In this document: positions 18,168 to 26,954 of the stretch, piece after piece
Layout of the letters: every line of letters begins with the position of its first letter
Numbering within the stretch: the stretch's first letter is position 1
Assembly: GCF_001277345.1 (NCBI RefSeq)
Contig: NZ_LIUT01000006.1
Coordinates: 320,245-384,244 of the forward strand
Reading direction: 5' to 3'
Length of the DNA: 64,000 bases
DNA from: Paenibacillus solani
GTDB lineage: Bacteria; Bacillota; Bacilli; Paenibacillales; Paenibacillaceae
The notes under the pieces: generated by a model
Databases searched by the model: none
Told to the model about the DNA's origin: nothing
What the model saw: the letters and a program-made list of their open reading frames with translations, nothing else
Made by a program: the position numbers and the translations under genes

Positions 18168-18602
18168 CTACGGCTGCAAATTCTGGAGCATGTCCATCGT
18201 CTCTGTAATCTTATTGATGGTTTGTGCCATGCCTGAATTCTGGAAGTCGGTGACTCCATTCTGGATTTGGTCCATGTAGCCGTTGATGTCGGTCAGAAGT
18301 GTATCGTTTAATGCTACCAGCTGTTCATGGACGTTACTTGCAAAGGCAGGGGCCTCTATGCCGTTAAACTCCGAGATTTGGGCTTTCATGGCATCAAGCT
18401 CCTTGGTCAGCGTTTCTTTAGCGTCTGTTTGGGTGGCTGCCTGCTGAGCAAGCTCCGAAATAGACTCGGCAAATTGGGAAACCTCATTGATGAAGGTGGT
18501 TGCTTCTTTCGTGTAATCCAAGGAGTTGTTTACATCATCCACCAAGGAACAGCCAGAGAGAATTCCCAGAACAAGTGAAATCAACAATAATCGTTTGATC
18601 AT
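18168..18602 (-). CDS. DUF6376 family lipoprotein
   Basis: 144 residues. Signal peptide and lipobox LSGC with lipidated Cys18, then an almost wholly helical protein: DVNNSLDYTKEATTFINEVSQFAESI, a second helix around 60-78, and NDTLLTDINGYMDQIQNGVTDF. This arrangement matches the DUF6376 group of Bacillus/Paenibacillus lipoproteins, whose role is unknown. Start ATG (18602-18600) follows AGGAGGATGAGAA. Stands alone on the minus strand between a convergent hairpin and the secreted protein gene at 18739. Confidence 0.85.
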   Translation of the reverse strand: MIKRLLLISLVLGILSGCSLVDDVNNSLDYTKEATTFINEVSQFAESISELAQQAATQTDAKETLTKELDAMKAQISEFNGIEAPAFASNVHEQLVALNDTLLTDINGYMDQIQNGVTDFQNSGMAQTINKITETMDMLQNLQP

Positions 18603-18738
18603 TTCTCATCCTCCTGTCATATCGCTATTGCTCTTTTACGTTGTTTTACGTATGACATGGAGAATGGTTGTATTTATTTCTTGAGGCTGAGCAGATTGTT
18701 GCAGGTAATGTGAACGGCTCTTTTTCTACGAAAGGGAG

Positions 18739-19236
18739 TTAATGCTTGTTCTGCAGAATACGGATAAGTTCAATCAAGCCGTCAAGGATGTTGAAGGTCG
18801 TTGGTCTTTTGGCTGGCTGAGCGGGCTTCTCAGGCTGGGTTCCTTCACCCAAAGGAGCGGTGTCTACCCTTGAGGAGAGGCCGGTATTTCCGCATAGACG
18901 TGGCTTGAATTTCTCTTTGCCTTTATTTGCGAAGACTACATATTCTTTGCCCTCTTCGAAAGACTCCCAGCCGTTGGTATACAGGGTGATCGTGGAAGAT
19001 TTCATATCTCCTTTCCACCACTCGGCAACCTGAAATACGTAGTTGGTTTGGGATACGTCGGATGCAGGATTGTGCGAGATGAGGGTGCCCCGGAATACTG
19101 CGGCTGACACTTTTAATTCCTCGGTTACTGGTCGAGGTCCCGCACAAGATAGTGCGGATGCTCTAGATTGATCGGTGCCAAGCCATATTCCGAGTGAAAG
19201 GGAGAGGATGATCATGACGAGCAGTCCTTTTTTCAT
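18739..19236 (-). CDS. secreted TIMP/NTR-like small protein
   Basis: 165 residues. Classical signal peptide (KKGLLVMIILSLSLGIWLG...ASA) and a mature part starting LSCAGP. The pattern of an N-terminal Cys, VFRGTLISHN, a V-F-Q-V strand, EWWKG, FEEGKEYVVFA and a late Cys (LCGNTG) matches the tissue-inhibitor-of-metalloproteinase-like beta-barrel found in many Bacillus secreted proteins; the two Cys probably form a disulfide. A proline-rich stretch follows and the last 20 residues are helical. Start ATG 19236 follows AAGGAG by 9 bp; an earlier ATG at 19293 lacks a ribosome binding site. Function unknown. Confidence 0.75.
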   Translation of the reverse strand: MKKGLLVMIILSLSLGIWLGTDQSRASALSCAGPRPVTEELKVSAAVFRGTLISHNPASDVSQTNYVFQVAEWWKGDMKSSTITLYTNGWESFEEGKEYVVFANKGKEKFKPRLCGNTGLSSRVDTAPLGEGTQPEKPAQPAKRPTTFNILDGLIELIRILQNKH

Positions 19237-19420
19237 ATGGAAAACTCCTTTATCGAGATTGGATATGTATTTAGACGAGTATAATTTAGTCAATGTTGCA
19301 GTTTCTGGAAAATGGTTGATGTGCGAACATGGATAAAATCAAGATTTGCGACAAGATTGGCAGCCGCAAGATAAGGTAACTTGTTCTCTTGCTGTCCGTT
19401 TTTCGCGGAAGCGGCAAACA

Positions 19421-19446
19421 CCCCGCAAGCCGTAACGGCTGCGGGG
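19421..19446 (-). terminator. probable terminator of the glnQHMP operon
   Basis: On the minus strand CCCCGCAGCCG-TTA-CGGCTTGCGGGG, followed by a T-rich stretch (TGTTTG). It lies 100 bp past the last gene. The rest of 19237-19545 shows no gene. Confidence 0.6.
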
Positions 19447-19545
19447 CAGGATAGGATGCAAGTATGTGTTCCAAACGAATGTAGTCTTCACACTAGATGG
19501 CTGGTATTCAATGAAGCTAGCAAGAATTGTTCATCGCATTAAATA

Positions 19546-20196
19546 CTAAATTTGCCTTGCTTCCAGACGTTTGGCGATTATCGACAGGACGTAGTTCAGC
19601 GTAAAGTATAACAAGGATGCAAACACAAGGGCTGGAATTACATAGGAATAGCTGGAACCGCTAAGAATTTGCACATTACGCATTAGCTCAGGCAGTGAGA
19701 TGATCACAGCGAGCGAAGTGTCCTTGATGAGGGAGATAAACTGGCTCACCATAGGCGGGGACATCCGGCGCAAAGCCAGTGGGAGTATCACATGGCGCAG
19801 CGTCTGCATATAAGAAAGGCCCGAAGCCCGGGCCGCTTCGATCTGGCCCTTATCTACCGATACAAGACCGCTGCGTACAATCTCGGCAATCATAGCCCCT
19901 TCAAAAATGCTTAAGCCTACGACAGCCGCCCAGAAGGTGGGAATGCGCAGTCCGGTCTGCGGCAGAACCATGCCGATAAAGAAAATAATCAGCAGCAGCG
20001 GCAGATTGCGGATCGTATCTACAAATATAGCCGTCGTTCTGGACAGGAAAGGGGTTTTCGTATATCTCACGGTTCCGAGAACGGTTCCAATGATGAAGCT
20101 GAATATAATGGATAAGCCGGCAACCTGCACCGTGATCCAAAAGCCTTGAAGGAGATATCGCAGATTCGGCCAGGAGTATGCACCGATAAAATCCAT
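19546..20196 (-). CDS. glnP: glutamine ABC transporter permease
   Basis: 216 residues. Polar amino-acid permease (HisM/GlnP type) with about five membrane helices and the EAA loop IEAARASGLSYMQTLRHVILPLA that contacts the ATPase. Pairs with the second permease just upstream to form the membrane channel. ATG 20196 follows AGGAGGTGG. Last of four genes in the order glnQ-glnH-glnM-glnP, the same as in B. subtilis. Confidence 0.92.
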   Translation of the reverse strand: MDFIGAYSWPNLRYLLQGFWITVQVAGLSIIFSFIIGTVLGTVRYTKTPFLSRTTAIFVDTIRNLPLLLIIFFIGMVLPQTGLRIPTFWAAVVGLSIFEGAMIAEIVRSGLVSVDKGQIEAARASGLSYMQTLRHVILPLALRRMSPPMVSQFISLIKDTSLAVIISLPELMRNVQILSGSSYSYVIPALVFASLLYFTLNYVLSIIAKRLEARQI

Positions 20197-20240
20197 CTCA
20201 TGCCACCTCCTGTTTTAGTAGGGCGAGCTTCGTGTTAACA

Positions 20241-20900
20241 TCAATTGCTTCTCGCAAAGCGGCGCTCCATATAATGGACGGCCAAGCTGAGCGGCACGGT
20301 CAGGAGCAAATAGAACAGAGCAACAAACGTATAGACAGGGATGCCTTTGAAGGTGCTCAGATTGATGAGATCGGCATAATACATCAGGTCGAGCCCGGCG
20401 ATAACGCCCAGAACCGAAGAATTCTTGACCAAATTGATCAATTGGTTGCCGATGGCTGGCAGTACGATTTTGATGGCCTGCGGCATAATGATGTAGCGCA
20501 TAGTCTGAATATAACTGAGGCCCGAAGAACGCGCTGCTTCCGACTGACCCGAAGGAACCGCCTGAATCCCCGCCCGAATGGCTTCGGCGATGAAGGAAGC
20601 GGTGTATACCATCAGTCCGAGCGTGCCTGAAGTGAACGGGTCAACTGGTATACCGAGAGTAGGCAGGCCGAGGAAAAAGAAAAACACAACTACAAGCAGC
20701 GGAATGTTGCGGATAAACTCGACATAGATGGTGCCGATGGCTTTCAATATGCGAAAAGGGGCAATTCGCAGGATGGCGATGAATGTCCCCAGCACCAAGC
20801 TGCCGATTAGCCCAAGCAGGCTGGCAAGAATAGTCTGGCGCAGGCCAGCCATGAATTGGTCCCAGTGCTCAACTAGAATGTTAAAATCCCACAAGGACAA
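20241..20900 (-). CDS. glnM: glutamine ABC transporter permease
   Basis: 219 residues. Same family as its neighbour: N-terminal FMAGLRQTILASLLGLIGSLVLGT, EAA loop SEAARSSGLSYIQTMRYIIMPQA, about five membrane helices. The start is a TTG (20900-20898), with GGAGGTGA 6 bp upstream, giving MSLWDFNILVEHW as N-terminus; no ATG fits. Lies 133 bp after glnH and 44 bp before glnP. Confidence 0.92.
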   Translation of the reverse strand: MSLWDFNILVEHWDQFMAGLRQTILASLLGLIGSLVLGTFIAILRIAPFRILKAIGTIYVEFIRNIPLLVVVFFFFLGLPTLGIPVDPFTSGTLGLMVYTASFIAEAIRAGIQAVPSGQSEAARSSGLSYIQTMRYIIMPQAIKIVLPAIGNQLINLVKNSSVLGVIAGLDLMYYADLINLSTFKGIPVYTFVALFYLLLTVPLSLAVHYMERRFARSN

Positions 20901-21033
20901 TACGCATCACCTCCAATTGGGGATTATGAGCGATTAGCTAGTCGACCGTAGCCAGACGTGTTCCTCCCAGTAAATGAGAGAAACCCGATTGGAGCCGCGA
21001 CGGTTAGAACGGCCAAGCCAAGCCATACTTCGG

Positions 21034-21843
21034 TTATTCCGGCTTCACGCCCATCCACTGCTCATACAGCTTGTTGTATTCGCCGCTGTCCTTCAGCTCT
21101 TTCAACAGTTCGTTGACGGTTTTGACAAACTCCGGATTTCCTTTTTTGATAGCCATTCCGTATGGTTCATCCGTAAAATTGCCGCCCACCAGCTCAAAGC
21201 TCGGGTCCTGCTGCTGCATACCGAGGAGGATGGAGTTATCGGTGGTCAGAGCATCCCCCTGTCCCGCCTTGAGTGCGGTGAATGCGTCCTGATAATTCTC
21301 GAATTCGAGAATGACGGCGTCAGGAGCTTTCTCACGAATATTTTGTGCGGAGGTAGAGCCTTTTACGGTCAGCACCTTCGTATCTTTGTTCAGGCTTTCC
21401 AGACCCGTGATCGGGCTTCCTTTCTTCACCAGCAGCGATTGCCCGGCTTCAAAATAGACATCGCTGAAATCCACCTGCTGCTTGCGCTCTTCCGTGATTG
21501 TCATCGTCGCAATAATGATATCGATGTCCCCGTTCTTCAGCATGTCGATTCGAGTCTTGGAGGTAACCTCCTTCAGCTCAACCTTGGTTTCGTCACCGAG
21601 AATCTTTTTGGCCAATGCCTTGGCGATATCGATATCGAAGCCCTCTACATTGCCAGTGGCAGGATCCTGCAGTCCAAACAGCTTGGTATCATACTTCACA
21701 CCGGCTACCAGCTTGCCCCGTTTCTTGATCGCCTCAAGCGTATCCGTATTGCCGGAGCCGCCGCATCCCGAAGCGACCAGCAGGACGATAAGCGCCAGAA
21801 AGGCTGCACTCCATCGAAATGACTTCATTAACTTCTTTTTCAT
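21034..21843 (-). CDS. glnH: glutamine ABC transporter substrate-binding lipoprotein
   Basis: 269 residues. Lipobox VASGC with lipidated Cys27. Family-3 amino-acid binding protein: GKLVAGVKYDTKLFG, GFDIDIAKALAKKILG, TSKTRIDMLKNGDIDIIIATMTIT, and EPYGMAIKKGNPEF near the end. Delivers glutamine (or another polar amino acid) to the GlnMP permease. ATG 21843 follows AGGGGGA. Sits between glnQ (39 bp away) and glnM. Confidence 0.93.
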   Translation of the reverse strand: MKKKLMKSFRWSAAFLALIVLLVASGCGGSGNTDTLEAIKKRGKLVAGVKYDTKLFGLQDPATGNVEGFDIDIAKALAKKILGDETKVELKEVTSKTRIDMLKNGDIDIIIATMTITEERKQQVDFSDVYFEAGQSLLVKKGSPITGLESLNKDTKVLTVKGSTSAQNIREKAPDAVILEFENYQDAFTALKAGQGDALTTDNSILLGMQQQDPSFELVGGNFTDEPYGMAIKKGNPEFVKTVNELLKELKDSGEYNKLYEQWMGVKPE

Positions 21844-21882
21844 AATCCCGTCCCCCTAAAATATCTAATTTTTTTCTCCCTG

Positions 21883-22611
21883 TTAGTGATGCAGCAGGCG
21901 GCTTAAGAATGCCCGTGCTCGTTCTTCCCGCGGCTGCTGGAAGAAGTCGGAGGCAGGCGCATCCTCGATAATCCGGCCTTCGTCCATAAATACGATCCGG
22001 TCTGCGGCTTCACGGGCGAAGCCCATCTCATGCGTAACGACGGCCATGGTCATACCTTGATGGGCGAGTGAGCGCATGACATCCAGCACTTCGCCGATCA
22101 TCTCGGGATCCAGCGCGGATGTGGGTTCATCAAACAGCATAATTTTCGGATTCATGGTCAATCCGCGGGCAATCGCCACCCGCTGCTGCTGACCGCCGGA
22201 GAGCTGGGAAGGGTAGCTGTCTGCTTTATCGGCAATCCCGACCCGCTGCAGGTAGGTCATCGCTTTCTCCGTCGCTTCCGCTTTGGTCATGCCCAGCACC
22301 TTCATCGGAGCAAGGATAATGTTATCGATCACTTTCTTGTGCGGATACAGGTTGAAATGCTGGAAGACCATTCCGATATTCCTCCGAAATGCATTGATGT
22401 CGATCTTTCGGTTATGAAGCTGGACTCCGTTAACGACAAGCTCTCCATCTGTTATGCCTTCAAGCCGGTTGATGCACCGCAGCAGTGTGCTTTTCCCTGA
22501 GCCGGAAGGTCCAACAATGACGACGACTTCCCCTTGGGTAATGGTCAGGTTGATTTCTTTCAGAACATGGAAGGTTCCGAAAAATTTGTTGACGCAGCTG
22601 AATTCAATCAG
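21883..22611 (-). CDS. glnQ: glutamine ABC transporter ATP-binding protein
   Basis: 242 residues. Complete ABC ATPase: Walker A GPSGSGKST, Q-loop VFQHFNLYPH, signature LSGGQQQR, Walker B IMLFDEPTSALD, switch His in VVTHEMGFA. First gene of the operon. The best start is CTG at 22611-22609: AGGAGGGG ends 8 bp before it, the next residues are I-E-F-S, which match the usual M-I-x-F start of GlnQ, and the length then equals the B. subtilis protein. The only alternative in frame, GTG at 22632, would place the ribosome binding site inside the coding region. Confidence 0.93.
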   Translation of the reverse strand: MIEFSCVNKFFGTFHVLKEINLTITQGEVVVIVGPSGSGKSTLLRCINRLEGITDGELVVNGVQLHNRKIDINAFRRNIGMVFQHFNLYPHKKVIDNIILAPMKVLGMTKAEATEKAMTYLQRVGIADKADSYPSQLSGGQQQRVAIARGLTMNPKIMLFDEPTSALDPEMIGEVLDVMRSLAHQGMTMAVVTHEMGFAREAADRIVFMDEGRIIEDAPASDFFQQPREERARAFLSRLLHH

Positions 22612-22800
22612 TAGAAATCCCCTCCTATTCACTTTGGATCATCGCTCTATGACTGCAAGCTTGTGTCCTGTCTGGGTGCCAGGCCCTTTTTACACTGGTA
22701 TGGCAAAGGGAGCTTGTTCCATGCCACTTTCAGGAAAATTTAGTATCCAAGCAGGAGGGAGTGAGATATAATAGGGGCGTAATCAGACGAAGGAGGCAAC

Positions 22801-23991
22801 ATGAAAGAGAAACGTGCAAAAATAACCGAAATCGACCTGGTTCGGGGCTTTGCGATGATGGGTGTGCTGATGGTGCATGCGACATCATTCGCCACAGTTC
22901 AGATGCGCGGGGACGATTTTTTTGGCTTGTATAATTTCTTGAACATATTCTCGAAAGTCGGGACGACGACGTTCATATTTCTGAGCAGCTTTGTGTTGTT
23001 CTACAACTATTACCATCGCCCGTTTCGGGGTCGTGACCTGGTCCGATTCTTCAAGAACCGACTCATGTATATCCTGGTGCCGTATGTGCTGTTCTCTGTA
23101 CTGTTCTTTACGGTGGCTTGGTATCATCGCGGGGGTGAATCCGATCTGGCAGCGATGCTGGAGAGCTTCTGGCCCAAGCTGGCGACGGGAAAATCCTACA
23201 CGCACTTATATTTCATCTTCATTAACATCCAGTTCTATGTGCTGTTCCCGCTCGTGCTGATGCTGCTGAAGCGATTCCGTGGTTTCGCATCGGTCTGCGT
23301 CCTGGTCGGCATTGTGCTGCAGTGGCTGTTCTATATTGGCAATGACGCTTGGTGGGACGTAACGAATCGAAACAGCTGGTCGCTGTCGTTTCTGTCATAT
23401 TATTTTCTCGGGGCATGGTTCGGTATCTATTATGAGCGGGTAAAGGCCTGGTTGACTTCAGCGAAAGAGGCAGCAAGACCAGCTCGGCGCAGGCTGGGCT
23501 GGATCACACTCTGGGCAGTATGGCTGGGCGCAGCGCTGATCCATATTGGTCTTCGATACAATCAGCGCCTGCTGGGAATGGAATATCACCCACTGTTATA
23601 CGATGCCTTTTGGAATGTGCATACATTAACCACCGCAGTGGTCATGCTCCAGGTTGCCCTGCTTCTTGGGAATAAGAGAGCTTGGTGGCTGAAAGGATTT
23701 AGGCAGCTCGGGGTGTATTCCTTTGGTGTGTATCTGGTGCATCCGCTGGTGCTCCTTGTTTACCGGGATTATCCCCCGCAAACAGAGAACTCTTGGCTGC
23801 TCTTGGCATGGTATGCCGGCGGTTTTGTCAGCGCACTCGCGGTCTCGTATATCGTAGTGTACAGCATAAGTCGTCTCGGGAGTTGGACCTGGATCTTCTT
23901 CGGCAAATTACCCGGAAATCTGCGTACGGGAAGAACGCCAAGTCCTCCTGTGCCTGGTCCTGGCCAACCTGTTACGAAGGTTTCATCGTAA
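22801..23991 (+). CDS. acyltransferase 3 family membrane protein
   Basis: 396 residues with about ten membrane helices. N-terminal signature EIDLVRGFAMMGVLMVHA includes the His that acts as catalytic base in this family (OafA/YrhL/IcaC-like O-acyltransferases), then FIFLSSFVLFYNY. C-terminal part has GVYSFGVYLVHPLVL. The family O-acylates cell-surface polysaccharides or other exported molecules. ATG 22801 follows GAAGGAGG. Divergent from glnQ with 190 bp between starts; a strong terminator follows. The carbohydrate acceptor is unknown. Confidence 0.87.
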   Translation: MKEKRAKITEIDLVRGFAMMGVLMVHATSFATVQMRGDDFFGLYNFLNIFSKVGTTTFIFLSSFVLFYNYYHRPFRGRDLVRFFKNRLMYILVPYVLFSVLFFTVAWYHRGGESDLAAMLESFWPKLATGKSYTHLYFIFINIQFYVLFPLVLMLLKRFRGFASVCVLVGIVLQWLFYIGNDAWWDVTNRNSWSLSFLSYYFLGAWFGIYYERVKAWLTSAKEAARPARRRLGWITLWAVWLGAALIHIGLRYNQRLLGMEYHPLLYDAFWNVHTLTTAVVMLQVALLLGNKRAWWLKGFRQLGVYSFGVYLVHPLVLLVYRDYPPQTENSWLLLAWYAGGFVSALAVSYIVVYSISRLGSWTWIFFGKLPGNLRTGRTPSPPVPGPGQPVTKVSS

Positions 23992-24009
23992 GCTCTATAT
24001 GAGAAAAGC

Positions 24010-24040
24010 GCTCTCCTCCTTTGAGGAGAGCCTTTTCTTT
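24010..24040 (+). terminator. intrinsic terminator after the acyltransferase
   Basis: Stem GCTCTCCTC / GAGGAGAGC, extended by flanking GAAAAG and CTTTTC, followed by CTTTTCTTTT. Confidence 0.85.
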
Positions 24041-24214
24041 TCCAGAGGTAGCGATATTTCAGGAGGTTTCCCTGATTTTCGGAATTCCAATTTTCGCCCC
24101 GGAGCTCATGATATATTTTGTGTGATGTTTTGGCCTGTATAGCCGATGAAGAACATTTCAATACTTACAGGTCAATCACATTCGTTACAGACATGAGAGC
24201 GAGGGGATGCCAAT

Positions 24215-25882
24215 ATGGACGTTAGCGGAAATCCTTTGGTAAGCGGTTTTGTTAAGACGGATGGCAAACGTGTGGTGAATGGGGACGGGCAGGAAATACT
24301 GCTGCAGGGAGTCGGGCTTGGCAGCTGGCTTCTGCCGGAGGGATATATGTGGAAACTGCCGGAGCAGGGGGACCGCCCGCGGCGCATCGAGTGCATAATT
24401 CGGGATCTGATAGGGGAGGAGAAGGCAGCCGCATTCTGGGAGACCTATTACGAGCGGTATATCACTGAGGCCGATATCCGGCAGATCGCCGCGGAAGGCT
24501 TCAATTCCATCCGGGTGCCGATCAATGCCAGGTTGATCATGGAGGAAGGGCAACAGCCGCCATTTGTTTATCATGAAGATCATTTGAAGCTGATCGACCG
24601 TGTGATCGATTGGTGCAGGACGCACTCGCTGTATGTTATTCTGGATTTACATGGCGCGCCAGGCGGACAGACTGGCGCCAATATTGACGACTCCGAGCGT
24701 GATTTGCCAGAGCTGTTTACGGATCGGCTGAACGCAGAGCGGATCGTGGCGCTGTGGCGGATGCTGGCGGAGCGTTATAAAGACGAGTGGATTGTTGCTG
24801 GATATGACCTCCTTAATGAGCCGCTGCCAGATTGGTTCAGTGAATACTATGATCGGGTGATGCCGCTTTATAAGGAAATTACGGCAGCGATACGCGAAGT
24901 GGACAAACGCCATATGATCATTTTGGAAGGTGTGCATTGGTCTACGGATTGGAGCATTTTTAACGAAAAATTTGATGATAATCTGATGCTGCAATTCCAC
25001 AAGTATTGGAATAATCCTGACACGGAGAGCATTCAGAAGTATCTCGATATGCGTGATGAATGGAATGTGCCTATCTTCATGGGGGAAGGCGGCGAGAATA
25101 ATCCGCAGTGGTATACAGGAGCATTTCGGCTGTTTGAGGACCACAACATATCCTGGAACTTCTGGACCTGGAAGAAGATGAGCACCACGAACTCGCCATT
25201 CTCGATTCGTATGCCGGAAGGCTGGTATAAGCTTGCGGCTTACCTGGAAGGTGGAGAGAAGCCTTCTCCAGCCGAAGCGGAGTCCATTCTGGAAGAATAC
25301 CTGGATTGCCTTCCACTGGAAGCCTGCGATGCTTATCCGAACATATCCCGTTCATTGTTTCGACGGCTGCCCGTTCAAATTCCTGCAGAGTTTTACGGGT
25401 ATCGGGGGGAAGGCGTTTCCTATCATGTGGAGGAGAAAGCCAGCCAGGATATCGGCTTCCGAATTTCGGACGGCGTTCCGATGCGCATGATCACAGGCAA
25501 GACGGAGAAACCAAGCTACGCTCCGGAAGGCGGCAAGCCATGGATAGAGGACAACCTGGTATGTGTGTAGCTCCGGGAAGGAGATTGGCTTGTTTATAAT
25601 GCGCATTGCGCATCTGCGGACGTCTTTCATCTGGATATGCGGGGGCGAATTCCTGAGAATACAGTAGATATTATGGTTCAGATCGGTGATCGGGAGCCCG
25701 AAGCACTTACTCTGTCAGACCCCGGCGAAGGGCAATGGCATGTTCATGAGTTGGGCGGGGGAATGCTGATTGAGGAAGGCCCCGTCGATGTGGTAATCAT
25801 GGTGAACCAGGGCCGAATCGAGCTGGATTGGCTGGAATTTACCAAAAACACGTTAAATGGAGATAAGTTAAAGGGGAGATAG
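24215..25882 (+). pseudogene. GH5-like glycoside hydrolase with C-terminal CBM, interrupted by TAG
   Basis: The open frame 24215-25570 gives 451 residues: a GH5 (cellulase family) barrel with FNSIRVPINARL, LDLHGAPG, the acid/base Glu in LLNEP (E202) and the nucleophile Glu in FMGEGGENN (E291). An in-frame TAG at 25568-25570 follows DNLVCV. The same frame then continues to TAA 25880 with LREGDWLVYNA ... GRIELDWLEF, which looks like the second half of a carbohydrate-binding beta-sandwich. So the barrel is intact but the binding module is cut. No signal peptide is seen, so it is probably cytoplasmic. ATG 24215 follows AGGGGA. Readthrough, a sequencing error or a real nonsense mutation are all possible. 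Confidence 0.8.
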
Positions 25883-25886
25883 TGCT

Positions 25887-26351
25887 GTGACGGAACAGGC
25901 TGCAATATCAGAAGGTTTGAGCCAATGGCTGGATGGCTTTAATTTGGAGTTAAAACAAAATGATGCGATGCTGCTATTGAGCGTAACGGAGGATGGATGG
26001 CCGAGTACGGCTATGCTCAGCGTAGGGGAAGTCCTGGCTTTAGACCGGAACAGGCTGCGAATCGCACTATGGCAGGGAACGGGCACGACGAGCAATCTCC
26101 TTCGGACCGGACAGGCAACCTTGGTGGCGATTCATGAGGAGGCGGCACACTATGTCCGCTTGCGTGTTCAGCCGCTTCCAGACCTGCCGGATGCTGAACA
26201 TCCGCGGCAGCGTTTTGAGGCTGAAGTAGTGTCCGTGCGTGAAGATACCGCTAAGTATGCTGATATTCTATCGGCCGTGAGATTCCAGCTGCACAAACCG
26301 GATCAAGTATTGGAGCGATGGAAGGAAACGCTCGGTGAATTGCGGAAATAA
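25887..26351 (+). CDS. pyridoxamine 5'-phosphate oxidase-like (split-barrel flavin) protein
   Basis: 154 residues. PNPOx-like split barrel: AMLLLSVTEDGWPSTAMLSVGEVLALD at the start of the barrel, RLRIALWQGTGTTSNL and RTGQATLVAIHEE later. Such small members bind FMN, F420 or haem and reduce small molecules; the exact substrate is unknown. Start GTG 25887 follows AAGGGGA and lies 4 bp after the end of the interrupted glycosidase frame, so the two are probably co-transcribed. A GC-rich hairpin follows. Confidence 0.8.
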   Translation: MTEQAAISEGLSQWLDGFNLELKQNDAMLLLSVTEDGWPSTAMLSVGEVLALDRNRLRIALWQGTGTTSNLLRTGQATLVAIHEEAAHYVRLRVQPLPDLPDAEHPRQRFEAEVVSVREDTAKYADILSAVRFQLHKPDQVLERWKETLGELRK

Positions 26352-26382
26352 CATTCATGTGTAAAATCCTGCATCAGATATG

Positions 26383-26404
26383 GCCCCCGGAATATACCGG
26401 GGGC
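26383..26404 (+). terminator. possible terminator hairpin
   Basis: GCCCCCGG / CCGGGGGC with a 6-nt loop, 30 bp after the PNPOx-like gene. The T run is poor (only CCTTTTGC further on). Confidence 0.5.
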
Positions 26405-26490
26405 TACGCTTGCCTTTTGCTTGTGCTCTCGACGGAATAATGCCAAAGAAAACAACTTTACTTTTTCCGCAGAATTTTTTGTTTTGGTAT

Positions 26491-26519
26491 TTGCTATCGG
26501 CCAATATTTGTGTTAAGAT
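26491..26519 (+). promoter_or_regulatory. promoter of the cold-shock gene
   Basis: TTGCTA (26491-26496), 17-bp spacer, TAAGAT (26514-26519). Transcription would start near 26526, giving a leader of about 130 nt, long as in many cold-shock genes. Confidence 0.6.
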
Positions 26520-26540
26520 ATGAATATCGAAATCGACCTG

Positions 26541-26602
26541 AATTCACATATTGTAGAGGGTTGTCATTTCTGGTAACCTTGTGCAATATGTGAATTTTTT
26601 TT
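26541..26602 (+). promoter_or_regulatory. terminator-like hairpin in the cold-shock leader
   Basis: AATTCACATATTG (26541-26553) pairs perfectly over 13 bp with CAATATGTGAATT (26584-26596) and is followed by eight T. The loop contains a second small stem (GGTT/AACC). The structure lies wholly within the predicted leader, 55 bp ahead of the start codon, so it could act as a temperature-sensitive attenuator (inference). Confidence 0.6.
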
Positions 26603-26657
26603 ATTCCGTCTGCGAAGAAAAAAGGTCATGTAAATATATATCAAGGAGGATTTTCCC

Positions 26658-26858
26658 ATGCAAACAGGAACTGTTAAATGGTTTAATGCTGAGAAGGGCT
26701 TTGGTTTCATCGAAGTTGAAGGCGGAAACGATGTATTCGTTCACTTCAGCGCGATCCAAGGCGACGGCTTCAAAACGCTTGACGAAGGCCAACGCGTTGA
26801 GTTCAACATTGTTGAAGGCAACCGTGGACCACAAGCTGAGAACGTTGTTAAATTGTAA
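26658..26858 (+). CDS. cold-shock protein, CspA family
   Basis: 66 residues, normal length. Single OB-fold with RNP1 (KGFGFIEV) and RNP2 (DVFVHFSAI) motifs and the usual start TGTVKWFNAEKG. Binds single-stranded RNA and melts secondary structure in the cold. ATG 26658 follows AAGGAGG. Preceded by a long leader with a terminator-like hairpin and followed by a strong terminator and a YdjO-type cold-shock gene. Confidence 0.97.
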   Translation: MQTGTVKWFNAEKGFGFIEVEGGNDVFVHFSAIQGDGFKTLDEGQRVEFNIVEGNRGPQAENVVKL

Positions 26859-26870
26859 TTACAATAGAAG

Positions 26871-26906
26871 ACTGCCCTTAATGTGAGACATTAAGGGCAG
26901 TTTTCT
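26871..26906 (+). terminator. intrinsic terminator of the cold-shock gene
   Basis: Perfect 14-bp stem ACTGCCCTTAATGT / ACATTAAGGGCAGT with a GAG loop, followed by TTTTCT. Confidence 0.92.
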
Positions 26907-26954
26907 ATTATACGGCGTTTCTATTTTCTACGACGAGAATAAGGAGGAGCGTTC

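Noticed and set aside
20974..21822. A 282-codon plus-strand frame opposite glnH
   Set aside because: It is the mirror of a clear glnH gene with lipobox, family motifs and ribosome binding site on the minus strand, and encodes no recognisable domain.
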